Part shown: positions 7,869 to 17,724 of the stretch, piece after piece
Layout of the letters: the number at the start of each line of letters is the position of its first letter
Position numbering within the stretch: position 1 is the first letter of the stretch
Source of the DNA: Hartmannibacter diazotrophicus
Lineage (GTDB): Bacteria > Pseudomonadota > Alphaproteobacteria > Rhizobiales > Pleomorphomonadaceae
Assembly (NCBI RefSeq): GCF_900231165.1
Contig: NZ_LT960614.1
Span: 3,721,501-3,785,500, forward strand
Reading direction: 5' to 3'
DNA: 64,000 bases
Notes under the pieces: generated by a model
The model's input: only the letters and a program-made list of their open reading frames with translations
What the model was told of the DNA's origin: nothing
Databases searched by the model: none
Made by a program: the position numbers and the translations under genes

Positions 7869-8819
7869 TCAGCTCTGATAGAGGCCTTCGGCTTCGCGCG
7901 CCTTGAACCATTCGTATGTTGAACGAATGCCATCCTCCAGTGCGGTGGTCGGCTTCCAGCCCATGTCCAGCAGCCGGGTGCTGTCCATCAGCTTGCGCGG
8001 CATGCCGTCCGGCTTGGTCAGATCGTGCCGGATGCGGCCTTCGAAGCCGACGATCTTGCAGACAAGTTCCGTGAGTTCCAGGATGCTGATGTCCTTTCCG
8101 GACCCGACATTGACGTGGTCATGCCCGGAATAGCTCTTCAGCAGAAAGACAAGGGCGTCGGCGCAGTCATCGCAGTGCAGGAACTCCCGGCGCGGGGTTC
8201 CGGTCCCCCACATGACCAGTTCCTCGTCGCCGCGCCGCTTCGCCTCGTGCGTCTTGCGGATGAGCGCGGGCAGAACGTGACTGGAATTGAGATCGAAATT
8301 GTCGCCCGGCCCATAGAGGTTGGTGGGCATGGCGGAGATATAGTCGTGGCCATACTGCTTGCGGTAGGCCTGCGCGAGCCGGATACCGGCGATCTTGGCG
8401 ATCGCATAGGCCTCGTTCGTCGGCTCCAGCGGTCCCGTCAGCAGGCTGTCCTCGCGCATGGGCTGGGCCGCCATCTTCGGGTAGATGCAGGACGAACCGA
8501 GAAAGAGAATCTTTTCAACGCCCGTTTCGTGGGCGGACTTCATGATGTTGGTCTCGATCATCAGATTTTCATAAAGAAAATCGACCGGATATGTGTCGTT
8601 CGCCAGAATGCCGCCAACGCGGGCGGCAGCAATGACGATGGCATCGGGGCGGCTTTCGGCCAGAAAGTCTTCGACTTCCACCTGCCGCGTGAGATCGACG
8701 GCCTGGCGGTCGACGGCCACCATCTCGCAGTTTTCCGATGCAAGCCGGCGTGAAACGGCCGACCCGACCAGACCGCGGTGCCCCGCCACCCAAACCTTCT
8801 TTCCTTCAAGAGAATACAT
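7869..8819 (-). CDS. fcl: GDP-L-fucose synthase
   Basis: A 316-residue short-chain dehydrogenase-type epimerase/reductase. It converts GDP-4-keto-6-deoxy-D-mannose to GDP-L-fucose with NADPH in the cytoplasm. The nucleotide-binding loop GHRGLVGSAV is at residues 13-22. The catalytic set is visible: SSCIYP at 109-114 (Ser109/Ser110, Cys111) and YAIAK at 138-142 (Tyr138, Lys142), with spacing equal to E. coli Fcl. The family motif MPTNLYGPGDNFD follows. ATG 8819 is chosen because homologues begin at this point; a longer frame to 8903 adds 28 unlikely residues. GDP-mannose dehydratase (gmd) is not in the window and must be encoded elsewhere. A GT10 fucosyltransferase upstream is the likely consumer. 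Confidence 0.95.
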   Translation of the reverse strand: MYSLEGKKVWVAGHRGLVGSAVSRRLASENCEMVAVDRQAVDLTRQVEVEDFLAESRPDAIVIAAARVGGILANDTYPVDFLYENLMIETNIMKSAHETGVEKILFLGSSCIYPKMAAQPMREDSLLTGPLEPTNEAYAIAKIAGIRLAQAYRKQYGHDYISAMPTNLYGPGDNFDLNSSHVLPALIRKTHEAKRRGDEELVMWGTGTPRREFLHCDDCADALVFLLKSYSGHDHVNVGSGKDISILELTELVCKIVGFEGRIRHDLTKPDGMPRKLMDSTRLLDMGWKPTTALEDGIRSTYEWFKAREAEGLYQS

Positions 8820-9141
8820 ACCCGGATTTCCCGTTTGTCTTTTGCATCGCAAGGCTCTTGAGCCGCAGGCGGCCAGGTCGAAACATCGTGGGTCGCCATT
8901 CACTCAAAAAACACAACAGCATCCTGCTCGCCCCGGCCGGCTCTCGCCAAGCCGTACATTGTTCACAAGGTTGTTCCTTCGGACGCCAATGCACTTCGCA
9001 GCAGGTGGCAAGTGCGGACATGTAGCCGACTTTGCTCGATGGCGCCATTGGGGATGGGGTGGGTCTGGCGCTGAAATCCGGCTTGCATCGGACGCAAGTT
9101 CTCTGCCCGCTCGTCGCCCTGTCGGGAGACCCTCGCCCCGC
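8820..9141. other. Intergenic region between fcl and the fucosyltransferase gene
   Basis: These 322 bases contain no convincing frame on either strand. They separate two genes of the same pathway and direction, so they probably carry the promoter of fcl and the end of the fucosyltransferase transcript, but I see no clear -35/-10 pair or strong hairpin. Confidence 0.4.
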
Positions 9142-10251
9142 TCAGTTGGCGAGGCGGTTGCGCAACTTGACCAGTCCTTCAAGGGCGAAGTCGCCGAGCG
9201 CCGAAAGTGGCGCTGCCTTGCGCGCGGCGCGCTGGCTCCTCAGCGGACTGCCGACAAGTCCGTCCGCCTCGTCCTTGGCCCCGGCGATAATCTCGCCTAT
9301 GCCGGCAAACATGTTGTAGCGCTCAAGCACCAGCCGGCGCGCCTCGAGGATATGCGGCAGGCGCTTCTCGTATTCATTGTCGGCGATGGCGGCCTTGATC
9401 CGTTCGGCGACCTCTTCCGGCTTGCTGATATCGATGGGGATGAAGCTTTCCGGCGGGAAATAGTCGTCCGCGTTCGGCGCGCCGAAATAAAAGGGCAGCG
9501 TGAAGCCAAGGAAGGCATCGGCCAGCTTTTCGGTCCAGTGATGCAGGCTCCGATGATTCTCGACCGCGACGTGGTAGCGGTAGTCGTCGAGCGCCTCCGC
9601 CTTGTCGTCCATCGGCCGTACACCGTGGCCGAAGACCTCCAGCTCGGGCAGCAGCTTCTTCAGCTCCTGCGTGAAGATCAGCCGCCGCGCATGCAGCGTG
9701 TGCGCCTGCGCCTTGCTGGAACAGACAGTGGAGACCGTCAGCGTCTTCTCCGGCACTGGCATCGCGGCCAGCGTATCCTTGTCGATCAGCCTGTCGCCGT
9801 TCCAGCCGTAGAACCAGCGGATCCCGATCTGCCGGAAGTGATGATGGGGATGGCGGATCGCCCACGGCTCCTGGCTGCTGGCGATATGGCCGAACTGGCG
9901 TAGGAACCGGTGCCCGTAGATCTTGATCGAGCTCGGCTCGGAGGTCAGCAGGATCGTGCGGTTGGCCGGGCAGGAAAGCCGGTCGATGCGCGTCGAGAAG
10001 CGCTTGCCCTGGTCGGCCGGCAGGTTGTCGTAGATGACGACCCAATCGTAGTCCTCCGCGTCCCAGTCGAACGTGAAGGTCAGGCCGTCCATGGGCTTGG
10101 CGGAAAGTTGCCGGGAAAGGAGCGCGGGATTGCCGATGCGACCGAAGAACTTGACGACGAGCGGTCTCGCCTCGTCCGTGGCCCCCCTGGGCGGATCGCC
10201 GGCCTTGCCTTCGGCCAGACCGGCGCCACCCGCCCTTTCCCCGACGGTCAT
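9142..10251 (-). CDS. GT10-family fucosyltransferase
   Basis: A 369-residue protein. The C-terminal half carries the alpha-1,3/1,4-fucosyltransferase signature: '[20 protein letters not shown]' followed by '[16 protein letters not shown]' and '[11 protein letters not shown]'. This matches the GT10 core, in which the acidic and basic residues of the (V/F)ENS...TEKL block bind GDP-fucose. The middle section '[19 protein letters not shown]' fits the acceptor domain. ATG 10251 overlaps the TGA of greA (ATGA, 10248-10251), an unusual coupling of a glycan gene to a transcription factor gene. A GDP-L-fucose synthase lies next downstream, so donor supply and use are adjacent. Lipopolysaccharide is the likely acceptor by inference. 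No membrane anchor is seen. Confidence 0.85.
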   Translation of the reverse strand: MTVGERAGGAGLAEGKAGDPPRGATDEARPLVVKFFGRIGNPALLSRQLSAKPMDGLTFTFDWDAEDYDWVVIYDNLPADQGKRFSTRIDRLSCPANRTILLTSEPSSIKIYGHRFLRQFGHIASSQEPWAIRHPHHHFRQIGIRWFYGWNGDRLIDKDTLAAMPVPEKTLTVSTVCSSKAQAHTLHARRLIFTQELKKLLPELEVFGHGVRPMDDKAEALDDYRYHVAVENHRSLHHWTEKLADAFLGFTLPFYFGAPNADDYFPPESFIPIDISKPEEVAERIKAAIADNEYEKRLPHILEARRLVLERYNMFAGIGEIIAGAKDEADGLVGSPLRSQRAARKAAPLSALGDFALEGLVKLRNRLAN

Positions 10252-10721
10252 TTGAAGGCGACTTCCAGAATCTCGTAGGAGCGCGCCCCGCCCGGTGCGG
10301 AAACCTCGATGGTGTCGCCAACGGACTTGCCGATCAGCGCGCGGGAAATCGGCGAGGAAATCGAGATCTTGCCGAGCTTCACATCCGCCTCGGCATCGCC
10401 AACGATCTGATACGTCTTTTCTTCTTCCGTATCCTCGTCGACCAGCGTCACCGTCGCCCCGAACTTGACCGAGGTTCCGGTCAGCTTGGCGACATCGATG
10501 ATCTCGGCGCGCGAGATCAGATCCTCGATTTCGGACACCCGGCCCTCGTTGAGGCTCTGCTGCTCCTTGGCCGCGTGATACTCGGCATTCTCCGAAAGAT
10601 CGCCGTGGGCGCGTGCCTCGGCGATCGCCGCGATGATCTTCGGACGATCTTCCGACTTGCGCCGCTGCAACTCGGCTTCGAGAGCGGCATAGCCGCCCAT
10701 GGTCATCGGAACCTTTTCCAT
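10248..10721 (-). CDS. greA: Transcription elongation factor GreA
   Basis: A 157-residue protein of standard length. GreA enters the secondary channel of RNA polymerase and stimulates cleavage of backtracked RNA. The N-terminal coiled coil holds the family block '[20 protein letters not shown]', whose D and E residues (tip acidic pair) chelate the catalytic metal. The C-terminal FKBP-like domain ends in '[10 protein letters not shown]'. The start ATG gives [18 protein letters not shown], the classic GreA N-terminus. A fucosyltransferase gene overlaps its stop by 4 bases. Confidence 0.97.
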   Translation of the reverse strand: MEKVPMTMGGYAALEAELQRRKSEDRPKIIAAIAEARAHGDLSENAEYHAAKEQQSLNEGRVSEIEDLISRAEIIDVAKLTGTSVKFGATVTLVDEDTEEEKTYQIVGDAEADVKLGKISISSPISRALIGKSVGDTIEVSAPGGARSYEILEVAFK

Positions 10722-11307
10722 CGGACTTCGAACCTTTCACAAAAAATCAGGGCGCCCGGCGCTCGTCGCACCGGGCACGCAAAATCCGTCACTGACTGAA
10801 CCGCCGCATCGTCAGGATCACTTCTGCCGCAAGACCGACCGGCCCTGGCGCTGAAGCTCACTACACCTGACGAAGGACGAAACGGCCCTCGGCAACCCCT
10901 CCAAAGGCCTACGGGCCTTGAGGCGGCGACAAGGGCCCGGCGCCTGGCCGGCGCCATTTCCTTGGCGCTTCGGTCCTGAACGGAATGCACTGTTTCCTCG
11001 CGGATCGCCCGGCGCCAAGCCGTCGCGACCATTTTCCGTCTCACCCGAAGCGTTGAACGGCGAAACCACTCCGTCGCAATGACGGCCGGTCCCGCAAGCC
11101 TTCCGGCTGCCCTCCCCGCTTATTCATTCGTCCCGCCATCCGGGCGGGGCCGTGGAGCAAGGCCGCCAACGATGAATCGCGGCGGCCCTTTCAAGTTGGC
11201 ATATCAAAGCGGATGCCGGAGGAAATTTCAATACGCCGTGCAACAAGCGCCTCGGCGGTGGAAATCCGGCAGGACGTGCCAGAGAGCGAAAACCCGCCGG
11301 ACAAATC
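10722..11307. other. Intergenic region between carB and greA
   Basis: These 586 bases separate two genes read leftwards. Frames here on both strands are proline/arginine-rich and look like by-products of high GC. One short inverted repeat (GGCGCC-TGGCC-GGCGCC near 10938-10956) is visible. The region must contain the greA promoter and the end of the carB transcript. I could not identify a gene or a structured RNA. Confidence 0.4.
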
Positions 11308-14300
11308 TCAGGCGAAATACTCCTGCAGCGACCGGACGCCCGCCTCGCCCGCGACCCAGGCCTCAATGCCCCGCGCCGCGGCGGAGGCACCCGCCACCGT
11401 CGTGTAGTAGGGCACCTTGTGCATCAGAGCCGCCCGGCGCAGCGACCGGCTGTCGCCCACCGCCCGCGCGCCGTCCGTCGTGTTGAAGACGAGCTGGACA
11501 CCGCCGTTCTTGATCGCGTCGACGATATGCGGCCGGCCTTCCAGCACCTTGTTCATCTTGGTGCAGGCAATGTCGTTCTGGGCCAGCCAGCGCTGGGTGC
11601 CGGACGTCGCGACGATATTGAAGCCGAGCGCCGAAAGCCGGCGCATGGGCTCCAGGATCTTGGGCTTGTCGGCATCCTTCACTGACACGAACACCGTGCC
11701 GGAGGTCGGAATGCGGCTGCCGGCGCCAAGCTGCGACTTGGCGAAGGCCACCGGGAACGCCCCGTTGAGGCCCATCACCTCGCCCGTCGAGCGCATTTCC
11801 GGCCCGAGCAGCGTGTCGACGCCGGGGAAGCGCGCGAAGGGGAACACCGCTTCCTTGACCGCGATGTGGTCGAGCTTGCGCTCTTTCAGGTCGAAGCTTG
11901 CCAGCTTTTCCCCGGCCATGACGCGCGCGGCGATCTTGGCCACAGGAATGCCGACGGTCTTGGCGACGAAAGGCACCGTGCGCGAGGCGCGCGGGTTGAC
12001 CTCCAGCACGTAGATCACGTCGTCCTTGATCGCATACTGCACGTTCATCAGGCCGCCGACATTGAGCGACAGCGCCAGCTTGCGCGTCTGGGCCTTCAGT
12101 TTCTCGACCATCTCGGGCTTGAGCGAATAGGGCGGCAACGAACAGGCGCTGTCACCCGAATGGATGCCCGCCTCCTCGATATGCTCCATGATGCCGCAGA
12201 CGAAGACGTCCTCACCGTCGCAGAGCGCATCGACGTCCACCTCGACGGCAGACGACAGATAGCTGTCGATCAGTACCGGCGAGGTGCCGGAGACGACCAC
12301 CGCCTCGTTGATGTAGCGCTCCAGCTGCGTCATGTCGTGGACGATTTCCATCGCCCGCCCGCCGAGCACGTAGGAGGGGCGGATGACAACGGGGAAGCCG
12401 ATCGCCTCGGCAATGTTCCTGGCTTCCTCGCCGGAGCGCGCAATGCCGTTTTCCGGCTGCTTCAGCCCTTCCTTGACGAGCAGCTTCTGGAAGCGGTCGC
12501 GGTCCTCGGCAAGGTCGATCGCATCCGGCGATGTGCCGAGGATCGGGATGCCGGCCTGCTGCAGCGCCTCGGCGAGCTTCAGCGGCGTCTGGCCGCCGAA
12601 CTGCACGATGACGCCGTGCAGCGTTCCGGTTTTCTGCTCGCGCTTGAGGATTTCCAGCACGTCCTCGGCCGTCAGCGGCTCGAAATAGAGCCGGTCGGAG
12701 GTGTCGTAGTCGGTCGAGACGGTTTCCGGGTTGCAGTTGACCATGATCGCTTCATAGCCCGCGTCCTTGAGGGCGAAGGCCGCATGGCAGCAGCAATAAT
12801 CGAACTCGATGCCCTGGCCGATCCGGTTCGGACCGCCGCCGAGGATGACGACCTTGCGGGCATCGGACGTGTGCGCCTCGTCCGCCAGCGCGCCGGCGAA
12901 GGGCATCTCGTAGGACGAGTACATATAGGCCGTCGGCGAGGCGAATTCGGCCGCGCAAGTGTCGATGCGCTTGTAGACCGGGTGAACGCCAAGGCGCGTG
13001 CGCAGCGCCGACACATCCTCCGGGCTCCGCCCGGCAAGCTTGGCGAGCCGGGTATCGGAAAAGCCCATGGCCTTCAGATTCCGAAGCTGCCCGGCCGTCT
13101 CCGGCAGGCCGTGCTCGGCGATCTTCCCCTCGACCGCCACGATCGTCTCCAGATGACGCAGGAACCACGGATCGATCTTGCAGGCGTCGTGGATCTGCTC
13201 GACCGTGAAGCCATGCCGGAGCGCCTGCGCACAGACGAGCAGCCGGTCCGGCGTCGGTCGCGCAAGCTCGGCACGGATGGCGTTCTTGTCGTCTCCCTCG
13301 CCAAGGCCGGGGATGGCGATCTCGTCGAGCCCGGACAGGCCCGTCTCAAGGCCGCGAAGCGCCTTCTGCAGGCTTTCGGGGAAGCTCCGTCCGATCGCCA
13401 TCACCTCGCCGACCGACTTCATCGACGTCGACAGCAGCGGCTCTGCGCCGGGGAATTTCTCGAAGGCAAAACGCGGGATCTTGGTGACGACATAGTCGAT
13501 GGTCGGCTCGAAGGCCGCCGGCGTCGCCCCGCCCGTGATGTCGTTCTCAAGCTCGTCGAGCGTATAGCCGACGGCGAGACGTGCGGCGACCTTGGCGATC
13601 GGAAAGCCGGTCGCCTTCGACGCCAGCGCCGAGGAACGCGACACGCGCGGGTTCATCTCGATCACGATCATGCGCCCGTCGGCCGGGTTCACCGCGAACT
13701 GGACGTTCGATCCGCCCGTCTCCACGCCGATCTCGCGCAGCACCGCCAACGAGGCGTCGCGCATGATCTGGTATTCCTTGTCCGTCAGCGTCAGCGCCGG
13801 TGCGACGGTGATGGAATCGCCGGTGTGGATGCCCATCGGGTCGATATTCTCGATGGAGCAGATGATGATGCAGTTGTCGTCCCGATCGCGGACGACCTCC
13901 ATCTCGTATTCCTTCCAGCCGAGAACCGATTCCTCGATCAGCACCTCGTTGGTCGGCGAGGCGTCGACGCCGCGCTCGATGATGTCGATGAATTCCTCGC
14001 GCGTGTAGGCAATGCCGCCGCCGGTGCCGCCCATGGTGAAGGACGGACGGATGATGGCCGGCAGGCCGATCTCGTCGAGCGCCGGCAGCGCCTCGACCAG
14101 CGAATGGGCGAGCAGCGACTTCGGCGTCTCCAGGCCGATCTTCGTCATCGCGTCGCGGAAGAGCTCGCGGTCTTCCGCCTTGTCGATCGCTTCCGCGGTC
14201 GCGCCGATCATCTCGACGCCGAATTTCTCCAACACGCCCATCTTGCGCAGCGACAGCGCGCAGTTGAGCGCCGTCTGCCCGCCCATGGTCGGCAGCAGCG

Positions 14301-14553
14301 CGTCGGGCCGCTCCTTCTCGATGATCTTGGCGACCACTTCCGGCGTGATCGGCTCGATATAGGTCGCGTCCGCCAGTTCCGGATCGGTCATGATCGTCGC
14401 CGGATTGGAGTTGACGAGGATGATCCTGTAGCCCTCGGCCTTCAGCGCCTTGCAGGCCTGGGTGCCTGAATAGTCGAATTCGCAGGCCTGTCCGATGACA
14501 ATCGGTCCGGCGCCTATGATGAGAATGGATTGAATGTCGGTGCGTTTCGGCAT
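11308..14553 (-). CDS. carB: Carbamoyl-phosphate synthase large subunit
   Basis: A 1081-residue enzyme, close to the usual ~1070-1160. With CarA (not in the window) it makes carbamoyl phosphate from bicarbonate, ammonia and two ATP for arginine and pyrimidine synthesis in the cytoplasm. The internal duplication is clear: an ATP-grasp half starting [20 protein letters not shown] and a second starting [20 protein letters not shown]. Both carry the grasp motif NVQ(F/Y)A(V/I)...EMNPR/EVNPR ([20 protein letters not shown] and [11 protein letters not shown]). The C-terminal MGS-like allosteric domain (about 940-1081) ends the protein. Transcribed alone; a 254-base divergent gap separates it from the YpfJ gene. 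Confidence 0.98.
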   Translation of the reverse strand: MPKRTDIQSILIIGAGPIVIGQACEFDYSGTQACKALKAEGYRIILVNSNPATIMTDPELADATYIEPITPEVVAKIIEKERPDALLPTMGGQTALNCALSLRKMGVLEKFGVEMIGATAEAIDKAEDRELFRDAMTKIGLETPKSLLAHSLVEALPALDEIGLPAIIRPSFTMGGTGGGIAYTREEFIDIIERGVDASPTNEVLIEESVLGWKEYEMEVVRDRDDNCIIICSIENIDPMGIHTGDSITVAPALTLTDKEYQIMRDASLAVLREIGVETGGSNVQFAVNPADGRMIVIEMNPRVSRSSALASKATGFPIAKVAARLAVGYTLDELENDITGGATPAAFEPTIDYVVTKIPRFAFEKFPGAEPLLSTSMKSVGEVMAIGRSFPESLQKALRGLETGLSGLDEIAIPGLGEGDDKNAIRAELARPTPDRLLVCAQALRHGFTVEQIHDACKIDPWFLRHLETIVAVEGKIAEHGLPETAGQLRNLKAMGFSDTRLAKLAGRSPEDVSALRTRLGVHPVYKRIDTCAAEFASPTAYMYSSYEMPFAGALADEAHTSDARKVVILGGGPNRIGQGIEFDYCCCHAAFALKDAGYEAIMVNCNPETVSTDYDTSDRLYFEPLTAEDVLEILKREQKTGTLHGVIVQFGGQTPLKLAEALQQAGIPILGTSPDAIDLAEDRDRFQKLLVKEGLKQPENGIARSGEEARNIAEAIGFPVVIRPSYVLGGRAMEIVHDMTQLERYINEAVVVSGTSPVLIDSYLSSAVEVDVDALCDGEDVFVCGIMEHIEEAGIHSGDSACSLPPYSLKPEMVEKLKAQTRKLALSLNVGGLMNVQYAIKDDVIYVLEVNPRASRTVPFVAKTVGIPVAKIAARVMAGEKLASFDLKERKLDHIAVKEAVFPFARFPGVDTLLGPEMRSTGEVMGLNGAFPVAFAKSQLGAGSRIPTSGTVFVSVKDADKPKILEPMRRLSALGFNIVATSGTQRWLAQNDIACTKMNKVLEGRPHIVDAIKNGGVQLVFNTTDGARAVGDSRSLRRAALMHKVPYYTTVAGASAAARGIEAWVAGEAGVRSLQEYFA

Positions 14554-14807
14554 CGGAACTCGCGTTGACGCGCATCCGCGCGAAAAGGCACGGGGAGACG
14601 TGCTGTGCGCGGGCGGCGTTTCTTCTTGAAGCGTCTGGGCTGGCGGGGCTTATAGTCGAAAAGAATGGAGTCTGAAACCCTCGCTGACCGGCCTTGTTCG
14701 ATTGTTGACATCTTGCTGGCCGGTATTTGGCGCAGAACGCGGGCTGTGGACGAAACCATGCGCGCCGGGCTACGACATGACGAGCGCAAACCGCGGGAGA
14801 CGAAGCG

Positions 14808-15743
14808 ATGAAGTGGCGTGGTCGCAGACAGAGCAGCAATGTCGAGGATCAGCGCGGCGGCTCCGGTGGATTCGGCGGCGGATTGGGCGGAGGCTTCGGC
14901 AGCAGCCGGCGCGTCCGCCTACCCGTGGGTCGCCGGACCGGAGGCATGAGCCTCGGCACGCTGATCATCGTCGGCATCGTGCTGATGTTCCTCGGCATCA
15001 ATCCGCTGACGCTTCTGACCGGCAGTCTCGGCGACCTTGGAGGCTCTGGCACGTCATATACGACCGACGAACCGTCGACCGGGGGCCGGACCACGGCGCA
15101 GAACGACGAGATGAAGCAGTTCGTCTCCGTCGTGCTCGCCGAGACCGAGGACACCTGGGGACGGATTTTCAGCGCGGCCGGCCAGTCCTATCCCAAACCG
15201 ACCCTGGTCCTCTTTTCCAACCGCATCTCGTCGGCCTGCGGCTATGCCAGCGCCGCCAGCGGCCCCTTCTACTGCCCCGGCGACCGCAAGCTCTATATCG
15301 ATCTTTCCTTCTATGACGAGTTGAAGCGCCGCTTCCAGGCACCCGGCGATTTCGCCCAGGCCTACGTCATCGCCCACGAGGTCGGCCACCACATCCAGAA
15401 CCTCATCGGCGTCCTGCCGGAGTTCAATCGCCGCCGCCAGGCGATGTCGCAGGACGAGGCCAATGCCTATTCCGTGCGGGTCGAGCTGCAGGCCGACTGC
15501 TTTGCCGGCATCTGGGCCAACGACGCCGAAAGCCGCAGCATCCTCGACGTCGGCGACATCGACGAGGCGCTGAATGCGGCAACCCAGATCGGCGACGACG
15601 CCATCCAGAAGCGAACGCAGGGCTATGTCGTGCCCGAGAGCTTCAACCACGGCTCATCGACGCAGCGCAAACACTGGTTCAGGGTCGGCTATGAGTCCGG
15701 CGATGTCGGCGCCTGCGACACGCTCAACGCCCGCTCGCTCTAG
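14808..15743 (+). CDS. Neutral zinc metallopeptidase (YpfJ family)
   Basis: A 311-residue protein. After a glycine/arginine-rich N-terminus (residues 1-46) there is one transmembrane segment (about 49-72), so the peptidase domain probably faces the periplasm. The zinc-binding motif HEVGHH is at residues 190-195 with Glu191 as general base; 'VRVELQADCFAGIWAND' further on supplies the third zinc ligand typical of the family. Cysteines at 144 and 156 (ACGYAS...YCPGD) could form a disulfide. Substrate is unknown for the family. It is followed 15 bases later by a WYL-type regulator in the same direction, which may be co-transcribed. Confidence 0.88.
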   Translation: MKWRGRRQSSNVEDQRGGSGGFGGGLGGGFGSSRRVRLPVGRRTGGMSLGTLIIVGIVLMFLGINPLTLLTGSLGDLGGSGTSYTTDEPSTGGRTTAQNDEMKQFVSVVLAETEDTWGRIFSAAGQSYPKPTLVLFSNRISSACGYASAASGPFYCPGDRKLYIDLSFYDELKRRFQAPGDFAQAYVIAHEVGHHIQNLIGVLPEFNRRRQAMSQDEANAYSVRVELQADCFAGIWANDAESRSILDVGDIDEALNAATQIGDDAIQKRTQGYVVPESFNHGSSTQRKHWFRVGYESGDVGACDTLNARSL

Positions 15744-15758
15744 GAGCAGGTCTGCCAG

Positions 15759-16457
15759 ATGTCCCGTGCCGAGCGCCTGCTTGATCTGATCCAGATCCTC
15801 AGGGCGCATCGCCGTCCCGTCAGCGGCAAGACCCTTGCCGACGAACTCGGCATCAGCCTGCGCACGCTCTATCGCGACATCGACAGCCTGCGCGCGCAAG
15901 GGGCGGGCATCGAGGGCGAGGCCGGCCTCGGCTATGTGCTGAAGCCGGGCTTCATGCTGCCGCCGATGATGTTCTCCGAGGACGAGATCGAGGCGCTTGT
16001 GCTCGGCTCGCGCTGGGTGGCGAAGCGCTCCGCCGACGACAGGCTCTCAGGCGCGGCGCGAACCGCCCTCGCCCGCATCGGCGCCGTGCTGCCCGCCGAT
16101 CTTCGCAGCGAACTGGAAAACTCCGCGCTCATGGTCGGTTCGGCCGCAGAGCCGAGACCCGCGGCCTTCGACATGGCCGAACTCAGAAAGGCGATCCGCA
16201 CGGAGCATCCCGTCGAGATCGACTATCTCGACGCTGGCGGCACCTCGAGCCGGCGCACGCTCTGGCCCTTCGCGATCGGCTATTTCGATCACGTGCAACT
16301 CGTCGCTGCCTGGTGCGAACTGCGCACCGACTACCGCAACTTCCGCACCGATCGCATCACGGCTCTCAGCGTTCTGGAAAGGCGCTATCCCCGCCGCCGC
16401 GCGGCGCTCCTGAAGGAGTGGCGAAAAAAGGAAGGGGTCGACCCGCCGGAATTTTGA
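15759..16457 (+). CDS. YafY-type transcriptional regulator (HTH + WYL domain)
   Basis: A 232-residue cytoplasmic regulator. Residues 1-60 form a DeoR-like winged helix-turn-helix (LLDLIQILRAHRRPVSGKTL, then ELGISLRTLYRDIDSLRAQG). The second half (about 135-225) is a WYL domain (RKAIRTEHPVEIDYLDAGGT...WPFAIGYFDHVQLVAAWCELR), thought to sense a ligand. A VOC-family gene follows in the same direction after 108 bases; an analogous regulator/VOC pair is found at 46005-47189, so the two families are functionally linked in this genome. The likely target is its own transcription unit. The ligand is unknown. Confidence 0.9.
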   Translation: MSRAERLLDLIQILRAHRRPVSGKTLADELGISLRTLYRDIDSLRAQGAGIEGEAGLGYVLKPGFMLPPMMFSEDEIEALVLGSRWVAKRSADDRLSGAARTALARIGAVLPADLRSELENSALMVGSAAEPRPAAFDMAELRKAIRTEHPVEIDYLDAGGTSSRRTLWPFAIGYFDHVQLVAAWCELRTDYRNFRTDRITALSVLERRYPRRRAALLKEWRKKEGVDPPEF

Positions 16458-16565
16458 GAGATGGACGCTGCTGCCAGAATCTGACAGCAGCCTTTCCTAT
16501 CGTTGCCACGTTCCAATCACGGGCCTGTTCGCCGGCCCGCTCGCAGGAAAGAGCAGCGACACCTC

Positions 16566-16937
16566 ATGCAAAATCTCTCGTTCATCATTCTCTATGTCGA
16601 CGACGTGGCGGCCAGCGCCCGCTTCTACGAAAAACTCTTCGGGCTGAAATCCGAGGCAGGGTCGGACAATTTCAGCAGTCTCGCGCTGGGTAACGGTCTC
16701 ACCGTGGGCCTTTGGCGCCGTGACCAGGCCAGGCCGACGGCAACGTCGATGCCCGGAGCCGTGGAACTCTGCTTTCCGGTGCCCGACCTTGCCGCGCTCG
16801 AGGCGGCCCATGCCGCTGTCGTCGAAATCGGCGCTGCCATCCTCCAGCCGACGACGGAGATGGATTTCGGCACGACCTTCACCGCCGCCGATCCCGACGG
16901 GCATCGCCTGAGGGTCTTTCATCCGAACGGCGCCTGA
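16566..16937 (+). CDS. VOC (glyoxalase/bleomycin-resistance fold) protein
   Basis: A 123-residue protein with the two-repeat vicinal-oxygen-chelate fold: an N-terminal unit 'ILYVDDVAASARFYEKLFGL' and a C-terminal unit 'FTAADPDGHRLRVFHPNGA'. Such proteins bind a metal or drug between paired beta-alpha-beta-beta-beta units. ATG 16566 is chosen because the VOC fold starts there; upstream in-frame codons run into non-coding sequence. The preceding WYL regulator is probably its controller. The reaction could be glyoxalase-like, dioxygenase-like or drug binding; the sequence does not decide. Confidence 0.85.
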   Translation: MQNLSFIILYVDDVAASARFYEKLFGLKSEAGSDNFSSLALGNGLTVGLWRRDQARPTATSMPGAVELCFPVPDLAALEAAHAAVVEIGAAILQPTTEMDFGTTFTAADPDGHRLRVFHPNGA

Positions 16938-17344
16938 GATCGTCGACACGAACAGAGCCACGCCCCCGCCATGGTGGGGGCGGAGGCCGCTTCAAGCAGA
17001 ATCAGAAACGCAGGAACGGGCAGAAAGCATTTGAACCGACTCGGGAAATCGGCATGAGCCGCCCATTTCGGCGGCAGCGGCACATCACCGAGGGCCGCGC
17101 ACCGGGACGCCTGACGGCAGCCGGCATATATAGGTCGTCGAACCAAATCATCCAGTGGCCTGGTAGCCACAAGGGCTTGAAATACGTAGCATTCCCATGC
17201 CTGCCTGCGCTCGCTGGGCGCATTTCCTTGTTTTTGCTCGGCAAAAGCGATCAGTCACATTTTGCATAACAGTCATGCAATGGACCGCCTTGTCTTGAGG
17301 CATAATGCATTCCATTTATGCATCAGCTGATGGATTTCTCCACC
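16938..17344. other. Non-coding stretch
   Basis: No frame here looks coding. The section near 17265-17325 has repeated TGCAT/ATGCAT words and is AT-rich, so it may hold the promoter of the candidate small RNA that follows, but no clean -35/-10 spacing could be fixed. Confidence 0.35.
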
Positions 17345-17464
17345 CCGCCAACTTCCTCCCGGCCGGGTCGAGTTTCAGCTGTTCCCCTCTGGGAACGTCC
17401 CCCACCCCTGTGGGCAGCGTTCCCTAACCTTATAAGGCCGGGCTTCGTGCCCGGCTTTTTTTTT
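17345..17464 (+). ncRNA. Candidate trans-acting small RNA
   Basis: Three successive hairpins end in a strong intrinsic terminator with no protein gene in front. Hairpin 1 has arms GTTCCC (17381-17386) and GGGAAC (17391-17396) with loop CTCT. Hairpin 2 has CCCAC (17401-17405) and GTGGG (17410-17414). Hairpin 3 is the terminator at 17437-17455 followed by nine T. Between them lie C-rich single-stranded stretches (TTCCTCCC at 17353-17360, and CCCC loops) that could pair with Shine-Dalgarno sequences. This is the layout of several Hfq-dependent alphaproteobacterial small RNAs. The 5' end is a guess, and the assignment rests on structure alone. Confidence 0.5.
17437..17464 (+). terminator. Rho-independent terminator
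   Basis: Perfect 7-bp stem GCCGGGC (17437-17443) and GCCCGGC (17449-17455) with loop TTCGT, followed by nine T residues (17456-17464). No open reading frame ends just before it, which is the main reason to suspect a small RNA. Confidence 0.9.
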
Positions 17465-17641
17465 GCGCTCGGCCCAAGGCGCGGACCGACACCGCCCTTC
17501 ATCCGACCGGAAGCACCATCGGCTTGATCCGGTGGCTTCACCACCGGACCGAACAAACGAGGCATCGTCTCGCCCCCAACTGCTCCCACTGGACACTTGG
17601 ACGGAACCCACACTGAATCTGATTCACATGTTTAAGGGTCA

Positions 17642-17664
17642 AAGCATATATAAATCATATGCTT
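17642..17664. repeat. AT-rich inverted repeat upstream of nothing obvious
   Basis: Perfect arms AAGCATAT (17642-17649) and ATATGCTT (17657-17664) with a 7-base spacer, in an AT-rich patch 60 bases beyond the msrP 3' end. It could be an operator or a weak bidirectional terminator; there is no T-run, so an operator-like or remnant site is equally likely. Confidence 0.4.
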
Positions 17665-17724
17665 AACTGCTAAACCTGAATCATGAATCGATGTGCCGGC
17701 AACGCGCCGCAAATCGCTCGCAGC

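Noticed and set aside
10800-11300. Possible small gene between carB and greA
   Set aside because: No frame has a start with a ribosome site or any recognisable motif; codon composition looks random.
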